Source: Nonomuraea polychroma
Lineage (GTDB): Bacteria > Actinomycetota > Actinomycetes > Streptosporangiales > Streptosporangiaceae
Direction of reading: 5' to 3'
Length of the DNA stretch: 64,000 bases
Assembly: GCF_004011505.1 (NCBI RefSeq)
Contig: NZ_SAUN01000001.1
Coordinates: 5,607,501-5,671,500 of the forward strand
The notes beneath the pieces are model-generated. The model was not told the origin of the DNA and did not search any database. It saw only the letters and a list, made by a program, of their open reading frames with translations. Positions 39,901 to 48,519 of the stretch are shown here, piece by piece. The position numbers and the translations under genes are program-made. Each line of letters starts with the position of its first letter. Within the stretch, counting starts at the first letter, position 1.

Positions 39901-41601
39901 ATGACCAAAGTAGGACGAATCGCCGCCGGTGTGGGCCTGCTCGCCGCCTTGGGCGTGCCGGGGCAGGCGGTCGCCGACCCTGAGGCGCCACCGGCGGTGA
40001 CGGCGCCCGCGATGGCGGCGCCCCAGCCGACGCTGGACCTGGTACTGGACGGCGCTTCGTTCACCCTCCGGGACGCCTTCGCGATCCTCGACGGCCGTCC
40101 CGTCTCCGCGCGGCTCGCGCCGGACGTACAGGCCAACTTGATCCAGGTGCGGTCGGGAGCGCTGAAGGCCCTGGAGACCCAGCGGGTGTACGGCTGGAAC
40201 CAGGCGCTCGGGCCGCTGAAGGACCGTCCGCTCACACCCGAGCAGGCCGAGCAGTTCCAGCGCAACGTGCTGCGTTCCCACGCCGCGGGCGTCGGCGAGC
40301 CACTGCCCGACGACGTGGTCAGGCTGGCCCTGGTCCTCAAAGCGAACCAGATGGCCAGGGGCAAGATGGGGGTACGCCCCGAGGTGCCCCAGCGGCTGCT
40401 GTCCATGGTCAACGCCGGGGTCGTGCCGCGCATGCCGCAAATCGGGTCACTGGGCACCGGCGATCTGCAGCCGCAGGCGGCGGCCGGTCTGGCGGCACTC
40501 GGCGAGAACGCGCCGGTGCGCTATCAGGGCATCGAAGGACCCGCCTCCGAGCTGCTGCCGAAGGCCGGGCTGGTCAGGGACTTCACCTTCCAAGCCGGCG
40601 AAGCGCTGCCGATCGTCAGCGGCAGCACCGTCCTGGCCGCCACCCTGATGCACGCCCTGCACCGGGCCACCGTGCTCGCCGACCAGGCGGAGGGCGCCTT
40701 CGCCCTGTTCATGGAGGCGACCAGGGCCGAGCAGGGGTCGCTCGACGCGCGTACCCACAAGGAACGCCACATCCCCGAGGAGGACGCGGTCGCCGCGCGG
40801 CTGCGCACGATGGTGGCGGGCTCGGGCTGGATGACGGAGGAGGGGCGCAAGCGCCTCGACCCGGCGAACTACGAGCCGCGCATCCAGGACGCCGTGTCGG
40901 TGCGGGCGGCGCCGCACATCATGGCGGGACTGCGGCACGAGCTCGCCGACGCGCGCCGCACGCTGGTACGGGAGGCCAACTCCTCCACCTCCAACCCACT
41001 GATCTTCAAGCGGGAGCCCGGGCCCGGCTACGAGTTCGTGATGGGCGGCAACTGGGACGGCTCGGTCATGGGCCACCTCGCCGACACCCTGAACGCGGAG
41101 ATCACCGACATCGGGGTGTTGTCGCAGGAGCTGTCGGGGCGGCTGATGTCGCCCCGGTGGAGCTACGGCCTTCCGGCGAACCTCGCCGGCGGCACGGTCG
41201 GGCTGAACTCCGGGATGGTGCAGGTGCAGACGGTGGCCGCGGCGCTGATCCCGGAGATGCAGACCAGGGCCACGCCCGCGGGCACGCTGTCCCGGCCGGT
41301 CAAGGACGGGCAGGAGGACCACAACACGATGGCCATGGCCTCGGTCCGGCACCTGCACGAGAACCTCGACCGGCTCGAAATCGTCCTGGCCGTCCAATAC
41401 CTGATGGCGGCCCAGGGGATCGACCTCATCGCGCCGAAGATGACGGGCCTGCCGCTCGGCGCCGGCACGCGGGCCCTGCACGAGGAGATCAGGCGGTACA
41501 TCGCGCCCTTGGGCGACGACCGCTATCTCACCCCTGACCTGGAGCGGGCCATCTGGCTGGTGCGCAACGGGCAGCTGAGGCCGCCCGTCCCCAGCGCGTG
41601 A
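39901..41601 (+). CDS. Secreted aromatic amino acid ammonia-lyase (HAL/PAL) homologue with altered MIO site
   Basis: A 566-residue protein. Residues 1-25 are a Sec signal (ending AVA). The rest matches the HAL/PAL/TAL fold: RVYGWNQALGP (Tyr97, the position of the catalytic Tyr loop), NAGVVPRMPQIGSLGTGDLQ, RIQDAVSVRAAPHIMAGLRHEL, EANSSTSNPLIF and GQEDHNTMAMASVRHLHENL. The MIO-forming Ala-Ser-Gly in the usual GxxGASGDL motif is replaced: the sequence reads GSLGTGDL (around residues 182-189), one residue shorter and with Thr instead of Ser. The usual QDxYSLR Tyr is Val. Both the secretion and the altered centre argue against ordinary histidine or phenylalanine deamination. A TATAAC hexamer lies at 39851. 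An MFS carrier follows. Confidence 0.85.
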   Translation: MTKVGRIAAGVGLLAALGVPGQAVADPEAPPAVTAPAMAAPQPTLDLVLDGASFTLRDAFAILDGRPVSARLAPDVQANLIQVRSGALKALETQRVYGWNQALGPLKDRPLTPEQAEQFQRNVLRSHAAGVGEPLPDDVVRLALVLKANQMARGKMGVRPEVPQRLLSMVNAGVVPRMPQIGSLGTGDLQPQAAAGLAALGENAPVRYQGIEGPASELLPKAGLVRDFTFQAGEALPIVSGSTVLAATLMHALHRATVLADQAEGAFALFMEATRAEQGSLDARTHKERHIPEEDAVAARLRTMVAGSGWMTEEGRKRLDPANYEPRIQDAVSVRAAPHIMAGLRHELADARRTLVREANSSTSNPLIFKREPGPGYEFVMGGNWDGSVMGHLADTLNAEITDIGVLSQELSGRLMSPRWSYGLPANLAGGTVGLNSGMVQVQTVAAALIPEMQTRATPAGTLSRPVKDGQEDHNTMAMASVRHLHENLDRLEIVLAVQYLMAAQGIDLIAPKMTGLPLGAGTRALHEEIRRYIAPLGDDRYLTPDLERAIWLVRNGQLRPPVPSA

Positions 41602-41610
41602 TCGCGGCAT

Positions 41611-41627
41611 GACGGTTTCTCACCGTC
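41611..41627. terminator. Small hairpin after the lyase-homologue gene
   Basis: GACGGT-TTCTC-ACCGTC lies 10 bp after the stop, a 6-bp perfect stem with a 5-base loop. It may be a weak terminator or attenuate read-through into the MFS gene. Confidence 0.35.
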
Positions 41628-41699
41628 CTCTCATCGGCCCCCGGGCACGATGACCTTCGGCGCGGTACCCCTCACGCCGCGCCGGAGGAGGTCCCCGCC

Positions 41700-42965
41700 A
41701 TGGCAATGGCCCTCATCGAACAGGCGCGCGGGCTCAACCGCGACCAGCGCAACGCCTTCCTGGCCGCTTTCCTCGGCTGGACGATGGACGCCTTCGACTA
41801 CTTCATCGTCGTCCTCGTCTACGCCGACATCGGCAAGGAGTTCGGCGTACCGCTCACCCAGATGGCGTTCCTCACCACGGTGACGCTCGCGATGCGCCCG
41901 CTCGGCGCGTTCCTGTTCGGCCGCTGGGCCGACGCCTCCGGGCGCAAGCGGCCGCTCATGGTGGACGTCGCCTTCTACTCGGCGGTCGGCTTCGCCTGCG
42001 CTTTCGCCCCCACCTACACGGTCCTGCTGGTCCTGCGGCTGCTGTACGGCATCGGCATGGGCGGCGAATGGGGACTCGGCGCCGCCTTGGCCATGGAGAA
42101 GATGCCCGTCGGCAAGCGCGGTTTCTTCTCCGGCGTGCTGCAGCAGGGCTACGCCGCCGGCTACCTGCTCGCCGCCGTCGTCTACCTCGTCGTCAACCCG
42201 ATCTGGGGCTGGCGCGGCATGTTCGCCTTCAGTCTGGTGCCCGCGCTGGTGTCGTTCTTCATCCGCGCCCGGGTGCACGAAAGCGAAGCCTGGGAACGGA
42301 CTCACGAACGCCTCACCCGTACCCGTACGAGCCTGCGCTCGGTCTTCCTCGATCCCCCGGTGCTGCGGCGTTTCCTCTACCTCGTCCTGCTCATGACGGC
42401 GTTCAACTGGATGAGTCACGGCACCCAGGACATCTATCCGACCTTCCTCAAGGACGGCAAGGGCTTCACCGGCACGGAGGCCATCGTCGTCGCGATCGTC
42501 TACAACCTCGGTGCGATCCTCGGCGGCACCCTCCTCGGGGGGCTGTCGGAGCGGTTCGGCCGCCGGCGCACCATCATCGCCGCCGTCCTCGTCGGCCTGC
42601 CGATCGTCCCCCTGTTCGCCTTCGCGCCCACGCTCGCCACGCTCGCCCTCGGCGCGTTCCTCATGCAATTCCTCATCCAGGGCGCCTGGGGCGTCATCCC
42701 CGCACACCTCACCGAGCTGAGCCCGGACGAGATCCGCGGCTTCTTCCCCGGCGTCACCTACCAGCTCGGCAACCTCCTGGCGGCCTTCAATCTGCCCATC
42801 CAGCAGGCGCTGGCCCACTCCCACGGCTACCCGTTCGCCCTGGCGGTCACGGTGACCCCGGTGCTCCTCGTGGTCGCGGCCCTCACCGCGCTCGGTCACG
42901 AGGCCCGCGGCATTCCCTTCGGCACCGGCCAGGCCACGGCCCCCATCCCGGCCTCCCCGGCCTGA
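41700..42965 (+). CDS. MFS carrier of the sialate/lactate (SHS/Jen1-like) type
   Basis: A 421-residue, 12-helix MFS protein. It starts with RNAFLAAFLGWTMDAFDYFIVVLVYADI, whose DAFDYF stretch is typical of NanT/Jen1-type monocarboxylate or sialate:H+ symporters. The loop-2 motif GRWADASGRKRPLM and RLLYGIGMGGEWGLGAALAMEKMP are also family features. ATG 41700 follows GGAGGAGG. It lies about 100 bp behind the secreted lyase homologue, so it could take up a product such as an aryl or heteroaryl carboxylate; that link is inference. Confidence 0.87.
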   Translation: MAMALIEQARGLNRDQRNAFLAAFLGWTMDAFDYFIVVLVYADIGKEFGVPLTQMAFLTTVTLAMRPLGAFLFGRWADASGRKRPLMVDVAFYSAVGFACAFAPTYTVLLVLRLLYGIGMGGEWGLGAALAMEKMPVGKRGFFSGVLQQGYAAGYLLAAVVYLVVNPIWGWRGMFAFSLVPALVSFFIRARVHESEAWERTHERLTRTRTSLRSVFLDPPVLRRFLYLVLLMTAFNWMSHGTQDIYPTFLKDGKGFTGTEAIVVAIVYNLGAILGGTLLGGLSERFGRRRTIIAAVLVGLPIVPLFAFAPTLATLALGAFLMQFLIQGAWGVIPAHLTELSPDEIRGFFPGVTYQLGNLLAAFNLPIQQALAHSHGYPFALAVTVTPVLLVVAALTALGHEARGIPFGTGQATAPIPASPA

Positions 42966-43117
42966 TCTGGGGCGCCGGCTCCGACTCCGGCTCCGCGTTG
43001 AAGGTCCTCGCGCACCACCACCACACCCACGGCGCACCTTCATCGCGGAGCCGGTCCGTCCACGCGCGGAAGCCGGAACTACTTCCGCCGAGCCGCCAAG
43101 CTTCGACGCACGGGCCT

Positions 43118-43390
43118 TCACGGCGACAGGTCCCGGCGCAGTTCGTCCTGCCTCCTGGCGACATAACCCGCGAAGTCGCTCCGTATAGCCATCAGGTCAG
43201 CGGGATCGATCACGATCACCCCGCAGTGATCGAGCGAGCAGCTCCGCGGATACGATCCGTCGATCAGTGATATACCGACGACCGAGCGGTCCTCATGCAC
43301 CTCCGCACACACGACAGGGTGGAATGCGCAGTCTTCGTAGATGACCCCGGGCTTGATGACGTCGTGCGCGGAATCGTCGAGCGATGCCAT
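43118..43390 (-). CDS. Small Cys-containing hypothetical protein, 90 residues
   Basis: Not recognised as a named family. It begins MASLDDSAHDVIKPGVIYED and has four Cys (EDCAFHPVVCAEV ... SCSLDHCGVIVIDPADL), giving a compact beta-rich fold that may bind metal. ATG 43390 follows a weak AAGG. It stands divergent from the XRE-cupin regulator, which begins about 66 bp away. Confidence 0.6.
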   Translation of the reverse strand: MASLDDSAHDVIKPGVIYEDCAFHPVVCAEVHEDRSVVGISLIDGSYPRSCSLDHCGVIVIDPADLMAIRSDFAGYVARRQDELRRDLSP

Positions 43391-43456
43391 GCCTTGAGTT
43401 TCCCGCAGCCATGCCCTTGAGCGCGGACGCCTGCGGGCTGCGCCTACAGTGGTGCC

Positions 43457-44071
43457 GTGTCGTCGGGAAATTCCGTTGTCGCGCGCAATGTGCGGCTCCT
43501 CAGAGAGCAGCGGGGCATGTCGCTGGCCGAACTGGCCCGGCAGGCCGGGCTGGCCAAGCAGACGCTGTCCACGATCGAGCAGGGCACGGGCAATCCAACC
43601 GTGGAAACGTTGTTCTCCATCGCGGACGCTCTCGGCGTGCCGGTGACGCGGCTGGTGGCCGAACGTGAGCAGGTCATGGTGGTGCAGCGCGGCGAGGAGG
43701 TGGCGTGGCACCAGCACGGCGGCTACGCCTCCCGCTCCCTCGACCATGTATACGGCTCCGGCGTGATCGAGAACTACCTGCTGCGCATCTTCCCGGCGCC
43801 CGGCGACGATGCCGTCGAGCCGTCCGCCCCCCATCCGGTCGGCACCCTCGAGCATCTGTACGTGATCAGCGGCCGGGTCCGGGTGGGCCCCGTCGACTAC
43901 ACGGTCGAGCTGAGCACCGGCGACTTCGTGCGCTACCCAGGCGACCGGCCGCACATCTACGAGGCGCTCGACGGCGAGGGCTTGGTCCACGTCGTGGTCA
44001 GCGTGCCCCGCGTGCAGCCGGGCACCGGCGCGACGGGCGTGGCACGCACCCACGACGGTCAGCCACGCTGA
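43457..44071 (+). CDS. XRE-family regulator with C-terminal cupin domain
   Basis: A 204-residue regulator. Residues about 10-65 form the helix-turn-helix (LLREQRGMSLAELARQAGLAKQTLSTIEQGTGNPTVETLFSIADALG). Residues about 110-185 form a cupin (GTLEHLYVISGRVRVGP ... GDFVRYPGDRPHIYEAL), the likely ligand sensor. Such proteins control small-molecule metabolism or detoxification. The start is GTG 43457. It converges on the IclR gene with a 7-bp gap. Confidence 0.9.
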   Translation: MSSGNSVVARNVRLLREQRGMSLAELARQAGLAKQTLSTIEQGTGNPTVETLFSIADALGVPVTRLVAEREQVMVVQRGEEVAWHQHGGYASRSLDHVYGSGVIENYLLRIFPAPGDDAVEPSAPHPVGTLEHLYVISGRVRVGPVDYTVELSTGDFVRYPGDRPHIYEALDGEGLVHVVVSVPRVQPGTGATGVARTHDGQPR

Positions 44072-44078
44072 CCGTGGT

Positions 44079-44891
44079 TCAGCCGCTCGCCGCCTGCCGC
44101 TGGGCCGAGACGATCGCCCGCGACGCCTCGTAAGCGACCCGGCGCAGCGCCGGGGCGAAGCGTGCGGGATCGAACCGATGGTGAGCACCCGCCACCGACA
44201 ACGCGGCCACCGGCCTGCCCACTCCGTTCATGATCGGCACGGCCACGCAGACGAGACCGGGGACGGCCTCCTGCCGGTCGTAGGCGACCCCGTCTTGCCG
44301 GATCCGCCGCAGTTCGGCCCGGAACCGGGCGGGGTCGGTGAGGGTGTAGCCGGTGCGTGGCGACAGTCCCTCGGCGATGGCCGCCTCGGCGGCGTCGTGA
44401 TCGAAGGCGAGCAGTGCCTTGCCGACCGCGGTGCAGTAGGCGGGCAGGCGGGCACCGATCTGGGAAGGGCATCGCGCCGGCCGATGGCCGTGGATCTTGT
44501 TGATGTACACGATCCCGGTGTCGTGGAGCACGGCCAGGTGCACCGTCTCGTGGGTCAGCTCGTAAAGGTCCGCGAGATACGGCAGCAGGCGCTCCCGCAA
44601 CACGAGCGAGGTCGGGCCGTACACCCGGGTGCCGATGTCGAACAACCGCATGCCAAGCCGGTAGTCGCTGCCGACGCGCTCGACGAGGTCGTTGCGCTGG
44701 AGGATGCCGAGCAGGCGGAAGGCCGTGGACTTGGTCAGCCCGGTGCGCCGGGCCAGCTCGCTGACGCCGATCTCGCGGTCGTGGTCGGCGAGCGACTTCA
44801 GCAGGACGAGCGCCTTGTCGACGGCCGTGTGCCGCTGATCCGGCTCGGCGAGTCCCAGGTCTGTGCCTGGATCGCGATGTGACGTAGCCAT
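44079..44891 (-). CDS. IclR-family transcriptional regulator
   Basis: A 270-residue regulator. It has the N-terminal winged HTH (REIGVSELARRTGLTKSTAFRLLGILQRNDLVERVG) and the IclR effector domain (LTHETVHLAVLHDTGIVYINKIHGHRPARCPSQIGARLPAYCTAVGKALLA ... VPGLVCVAVPIMN). ATG 44891 is chosen, with GGAGA upstream; a longer in-frame start at 44927 is less likely. An aromatic acid or its breakdown product is a likely ligand, given the neighbouring gentisate genes and the MHS-type carrier upstream. Confidence 0.9.
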   Translation of the reverse strand: MATSHRDPGTDLGLAEPDQRHTAVDKALVLLKSLADHDREIGVSELARRTGLTKSTAFRLLGILQRNDLVERVGSDYRLGMRLFDIGTRVYGPTSLVLRERLLPYLADLYELTHETVHLAVLHDTGIVYINKIHGHRPARCPSQIGARLPAYCTAVGKALLAFDHDAAEAAIAEGLSPRTGYTLTDPARFRAELRRIRQDGVAYDRQEAVPGLVCVAVPIMNGVGRPVAALSVAGAHHRFDPARFAPALRRVAYEASRAIVSAQRQAASG

Positions 44892-44938
44892 GGAGGTCTC
44901 CAGGGGTTCCTTCAAGGCGACCACCATGATGGACGCGA

Positions 44939-44954
44939 GTCCACTTTAAAGGAC
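44939..44954. promoter_or_regulatory. GTCC-actttaaa-GGAC imperfect palindrome
   Basis: A 4-base dyad around an AT-rich centre, about 48 bp upstream of the IclR start. It is similar in style to IclR operators and might mediate autoregulation. Confidence 0.3.
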
Positions 44955-44972
44955 AGTTTCGGCAATGTAAAC

Positions 44973-45005
44973 GCCCGGGATCCGCCATCATGGCAGGTCC
45001 CGGGC
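44973..45005 (-). terminator. Hairpin terminator of the MHS-type carrier gene
   Basis: Outer arms GCCCGGGA/TCCCGGGC (8 bp) contain a second dyad, GCCAT-C-ATGGC. It lies 23 bp after the carrier stop and before the IclR gene. Confidence 0.65.
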
Positions 45006-45027
45006 GCGATGAGGAGCGAAGCCGCGG

Positions 45028-46344
45028 TCAGGCGGCGAATTCGCGATCGCGGGTCTCCGGCAGCACGAGCACGCAGACGAGGCTGACCAGGCAGAGCGCG
45101 CCCGCGTAGCAGCCGAGCACCAGCGGCGAGGCCCAGTGGGTGTTCAGCCAGGTGGCGACGACCGGGGCGAAGCCGCCGCCGAGCGTGTTGGCGAGGATGA
45201 AGGCCGCCGACGCGCCGGTGTAGCGCAGCCGCGCGGGGAAGAGCTCAGGCAGGAAGGCGGCGATCGGCGAGAAGCTGAGCGTGAACAGCACCAGCCCGAT
45301 CACGAACGCTCCCGTGATCAACAGACCGTTGCCGGTCTGCAGCGAGCCGAACATGGGCAACGCCCAGAGCACGCAGCCGACCAGGCCCGCCAGCATCACC
45401 GGGCGCCTGCCCACCTTGTCGGCCAGCCGGGCGGCCGGAACCGTGGCCAGCGCTCCGGCCGCGGCCGCGAGGCTCGCGGCGGTCAACACCGTGCCTTGCG
45501 AGATGCCGAGCGCCTTCGGCGCGTACTGCAGGCTGTAGACGGTGGTGAGGTAGTAGACCGACGAGCCGCCGATCGCCGCGCCGACGCCCAGCAGGAGCCG
45601 GCCGGGGTGCTCCTTCACCAGCGTGCCGAGCGGGAAACGGGAGGCCGTGCGGCGGGGCGCGGAGGTGAAGACCGGGGACTCGGTCACCCGGCTGCGCACC
45701 CAGAGACCGATGATGATGAGCGCCGCGCTGAACAGGAACGGAATCCGCCATGCCCCGGCGGCGAAGCCGTCACGGCCGGCGATGGCCAGCGTGGGCAGGA
45801 TCACCGCGCTGGACAGCAGGAATCCCAGTGGCGGTCCGGCCTGCGGGATGGAGGCGAACATCGCCCGGCGGGCCGGCGGGGCGTGCTCGGCGGCCAGCAG
45901 CACGGCGCCGCCCCACTCGCCGCCCATGCTCACGCCCTGGAGCAGGCGCAGGGCCACCAGCAGGACGGGGGCGAGCAGTCCTGCGCTCTCGTACGTCGGG
46001 AGCAGGCCGACGCCCACCGTCGCCGCGCCCATCAGCAGCAGTGAGAGCACCAGCGCCCGCTTGCGGCCCAGCCGGTCGCCGATGGTCCCGAACAGCACCA
46101 CCCCGAAGGGCCTCGCCAGGAACGCCCCGGCGAAGGTGAGGAACGCGGCGAGGGTCTGCACCGTGGGGCTGCCGGACGGGAAGAAGGCGGGGCCCAGGAC
46201 GAGGGCGGCGGCGGTGCCGTACACGGCGAAGTCGTAGTACTCGATCACGGTGCCGATCAGGCTCGCGGCGACGACCCGCGACACCGTGCGCTTGTCGGTC
46301 GCGGGAGCCGGCTTGGGTGGAGACGGAGCGGCGGTATCGGACAT
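45028..46344 (-). CDS. MFS metabolite:H+ symporter (MHS family)
   Basis: A 438-residue, 12-helix carrier. The first helix region shows SLIGTVIEYYDFAVYGTAAALV and the loop-2 signature GTIGDRLGRKRALVLSLLLMG, with LQGVSMGGEWGGAVLLAAEHAP, all classic for the MHS family (ShiA, KgtP, PcaK-like). ATG 46344 follows GAGGGAG. The gentisate genes nearby suggest an aromatic or dicarboxylic acid substrate, such as 3-hydroxybenzoate, but this is inference. Confidence 0.9.
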   Translation of the reverse strand: MSDTAAPSPPKPAPATDKRTVSRVVAASLIGTVIEYYDFAVYGTAAALVLGPAFFPSGSPTVQTLAAFLTFAGAFLARPFGVVLFGTIGDRLGRKRALVLSLLLMGAATVGVGLLPTYESAGLLAPVLLVALRLLQGVSMGGEWGGAVLLAAEHAPPARRAMFASIPQAGPPLGFLLSSAVILPTLAIAGRDGFAAGAWRIPFLFSAALIIIGLWVRSRVTESPVFTSAPRRTASRFPLGTLVKEHPGRLLLGVGAAIGGSSVYYLTTVYSLQYAPKALGISQGTVLTAASLAAAAGALATVPAARLADKVGRRPVMLAGLVGCVLWALPMFGSLQTGNGLLITGAFVIGLVLFTLSFSPIAAFLPELFPARLRYTGASAAFILANTLGGGFAPVVATWLNTHWASPLVLGCYAGALCLVSLVCVLVLPETRDREFAA

Positions 46345-46604
46345 GAGGCGACTCCCTCGAATGGACCCGGGTCTGGCGATCCAGGTCATGGGGGGACTGG
46401 GGGTTACAAGAGAATGGAAGGGCCGGCGGAAGCGGAGAGCACGCGCCCGTGCCACTCCGTGGCACAGCTCTCCCGGCGCCTCTCCCCCGCCCTCATCTCC
46501 TCGCCCCCGCCACCAGCCGAAGGACCGCCGGCACCATGACCGGCCGGCCGCGCGGGGCGGCGGCCGGTCGGCGCGTGCAGCTGCCGGACGGCCGTCGCCG
46601 ATGG

Positions 46605-47414
46605 CTAGGTCTTGCGACCGACCCCTACGATCACCCAGGCCTTGTCCGACCTCTCGGCCGCGAACGGGCTCTCGGGCCGCCAGTCGCGGACATAGACCAG
46701 CCCGGGCTCGACCAGCTCGAGGCCGTCGAAGAAGGTCGACACCTTCTCCCGGGTACGGGCCACGCCCTCGACATCCCCCAGAAACTTCCTGTAGAGATCG
46801 ACGATCGGCTCCGCGATCTCCGGGCGTGCGTCGAAGACGACGTGCGTGATGACGATGTGGCTGCCGGCCGGCAGCGCGTCACGCAGCTCGGCAACCCGCC
46901 GGAAGGGATCGCTGCTGTCCGCGATGTACTGCAGGACGGCGAACAACAACACCGCCACCGGCTGACCGAGGTCGATCGTCTGCCGGAGAACGGGGTCGGC
47001 GAGCAGGTCGGCAGGATGCATGACGTCGCCCTCGACGACGGCGATCCCGGGCTGCCTGGCGAGAAGCGCCCTGCCGTGGGTGAGCACCACCGGATCGTCG
47101 CCGACGTAGACCACGCGAGCCTCGGGAACGAGAGAGCGGGCCAGCTGGTGCGTGTTGAGCTCGGTGGGCAGCCCGGCGCCCAGATTGACGAACTGGGTGA
47201 TGCCCTGGTCCACGAGATAGCGGACCACCCGTACGTGGAACGCCTGATGCTCCTGCGCCATCACCCGGACCTCCGGGGCGATGGCCAGCACGGCTTCGGC
47301 GGCCTCCCGGTCGGCGGCGAAGTTGTCCTTCCCGCCGATGAAGTAGTCGTGCATGCGGGCGAGGTTGGGGGTGGTGGTGTCCACTCCAGCGAACCGCTTC
47401 GCCTCGTCACCCAT
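46605..47414 (-). CDS. SAM-dependent methyltransferase, SAV2177/DUF574 family (second copy)
   Basis: A 269-residue paralogue of the protein at 29388-30209. Shared motifs are TTTPNLARMHDYFIGGKDNFAADRE, FVNLGAGLPTELNTHQLAR, VVYVGDDPVVLTHGRALL and FFDGLELVEPGLVYVRDWRP. ATG 47414 follows GGAGGA. It is divergent from the intradiol-dioxygenase-like gene, with repeats in the gap. The substrate is unknown. Confidence 0.92.
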   Translation of the reverse strand: MGDEAKRFAGVDTTTPNLARMHDYFIGGKDNFAADREAAEAVLAIAPEVRVMAQEHQAFHVRVVRYLVDQGITQFVNLGAGLPTELNTHQLARSLVPEARVVYVGDDPVVLTHGRALLARQPGIAVVEGDVMHPADLLADPVLRQTIDLGQPVAVLLFAVLQYIADSSDPFRRVAELRDALPAGSHIVITHVVFDARPEIAEPIVDLYRKFLGDVEGVARTREKVSTFFDGLELVEPGLVYVRDWRPESPFAAERSDKAWVIVGVGRKT

Positions 47415-47446
47415 GCGTCGTCCTCCACCGATCGACAGCTCCTTGA

Positions 47447-47477
47447 TTATGTCGGAAAACAGAGCGCTATGTCGGAA
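47447..47477 (-). promoter_or_regulatory. Promoter and direct repeat between methyltransferase and dioxygenase genes
   Basis: TATGTCGGAA occurs twice (47448-47457 and 47468-47477), exactly 20 bp apart. On the minus strand, CATAAT (47452-47447) with CCGACA 18 bp upstream could be the methyltransferase promoter, which the repeats overlap. A dimeric regulator could bind the repeats on one face of the helix. Confidence 0.4.
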
Positions 47478-47592
47478 CCGTGGTGGCTTAAGGTGACAAT
47501 CGGTGTGCTGCCTGCTTTGATGAGGACCCCCCATGCGCCGCCGCCCTCATCAAGCCGGCTACGGAGCGGCGCATGCTCAGCATGGAGTGACG

Positions 47593-48420
47593 ATGCACGA
47601 CCACCCCCACGGCGACGACATCTTCGACAGAGGACTGCAGTTCGACATGTCGACGTTGCTGGAACGCCGGCGGATGCTGGGCCTGTTCGCCGGCGCGGGC
47701 CTGGCGACCCTGCTCGGCTGCAGCAGCGACTCGACAGGCGCCACCCCAGCCTCGACGGCCTCGGCCGCGCAGAGCGGGACGGCGACGGGCGGCAGTTGCG
47801 CCGAAATCCCGGAAGAGACCGCCGGGCCGTTCCCGGGCGACGGCTCGAACGGCCCGAACATCCTCACCCAGAGCGGCATCGTCCGCAGCGACATCCGCTC
47901 CAGCATCGGCTCGGCCTCGGGCACCGCCGCGGGCGTCCCCCTGACCATCGAGCTGACCATCCAGGACACCTCGGCCGGCTGCTCGGCACTGTCAGGCGCA
48001 GCCGTCTACCTGTGGCACTGCGACCGCGACGGCAACTACTCGATGTACTCCGAAGCCGTCACCGGCGAGAACTACCTGCGCGGCGTCCAGGAGGCCGACA
48101 GCACCGGCAAGGTCTCCTTCACCAGCATCTTCCCGGGCTGCTACGCGGGCCGATGGCCGCACGTGCACTTCGAGGTCTATCCCAGCCTGGCCAAAGCCAC
48201 GACGTCCGACAACCAGATCGCGACCTCGCAGCTGGCGCTGCCCAAGGACATCTGTGACTCGGTGTACGCGACCGACGGCTACAGCCAGAGCGTCAGCAAC
48301 CTGAGCCGGCTCTCCCTGGACAGCGACAACATCTTCAGCGACGGGTACACGAGCCAGCTCGGCACGGTGGCGGGAAGCGTGTCCTCTGGCCTCACCGTCG
48401 GCCTCACCGTCCCCGTGTGA
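47593..48420 (+). CDS. Intradiol ring-cleavage dioxygenase-like lipoprotein
   Basis: A 275-residue exported protein. The N-terminus carries RRRMLGLFAGAGLATLLGCSS, a twin-Arg motif with a lipobox Cys, so it is probably a Tat-exported lipoprotein. The core fold shows EETAGPFPGDGSNGPNIL, AAVYLWHCDRDGNYSMYS, ENYLRGVQ and WPHVHFEVYPS. The Tyr and His positions match the Fe(III) ligands of protocatechuate/catechol 1,2-type dioxygenases, though this exported subgroup is poorly characterised. ATG 47593 follows GGAG. It stands next to aromatic-catabolism genes; a terminator follows. Confidence 0.85.
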   Translation: MHDHPHGDDIFDRGLQFDMSTLLERRRMLGLFAGAGLATLLGCSSDSTGATPASTASAAQSGTATGGSCAEIPEETAGPFPGDGSNGPNILTQSGIVRSDIRSSIGSASGTAAGVPLTIELTIQDTSAGCSALSGAAVYLWHCDRDGNYSMYSEAVTGENYLRGVQEADSTGKVSFTSIFPGCYAGRWPHVHFEVYPSLAKATTSDNQIATSQLALPKDICDSVYATDGYSQSVSNLSRLSLDSDNIFSDGYTSQLGTVAGSVSSGLTVGLTVPV

Positions 48421-48444
48421 CCCAAGGCCACGGAGGAAGTTTGG

Positions 48445-48467
48445 GCCTCAGCTCCCCCGGCTGAGGC
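48445..48467. terminator. Hairpin between convergent genes
   Basis: GCCTCAGC-TCCCCCG-GCTGAGGC is a perfect 8-bp stem with a 7-base loop. A run of seven T follows at 48505-48511. It terminates the dioxygenase-like gene and perhaps the gentisate operon. Confidence 0.7.
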
Positions 48468-48519
48468 ATGTCGAGAGTATGCCTTTGCGTCCGATTTGTA
48501 CAGCTTTTTTTACCGCTCG

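Noticed and set aside
46345..46604. Plus-strand open frame between the carrier and the methyltransferase
   Set aside because: Pro/Arg-rich, no ribosome site and it runs into the methyltransferase antisense; treated as spacer.
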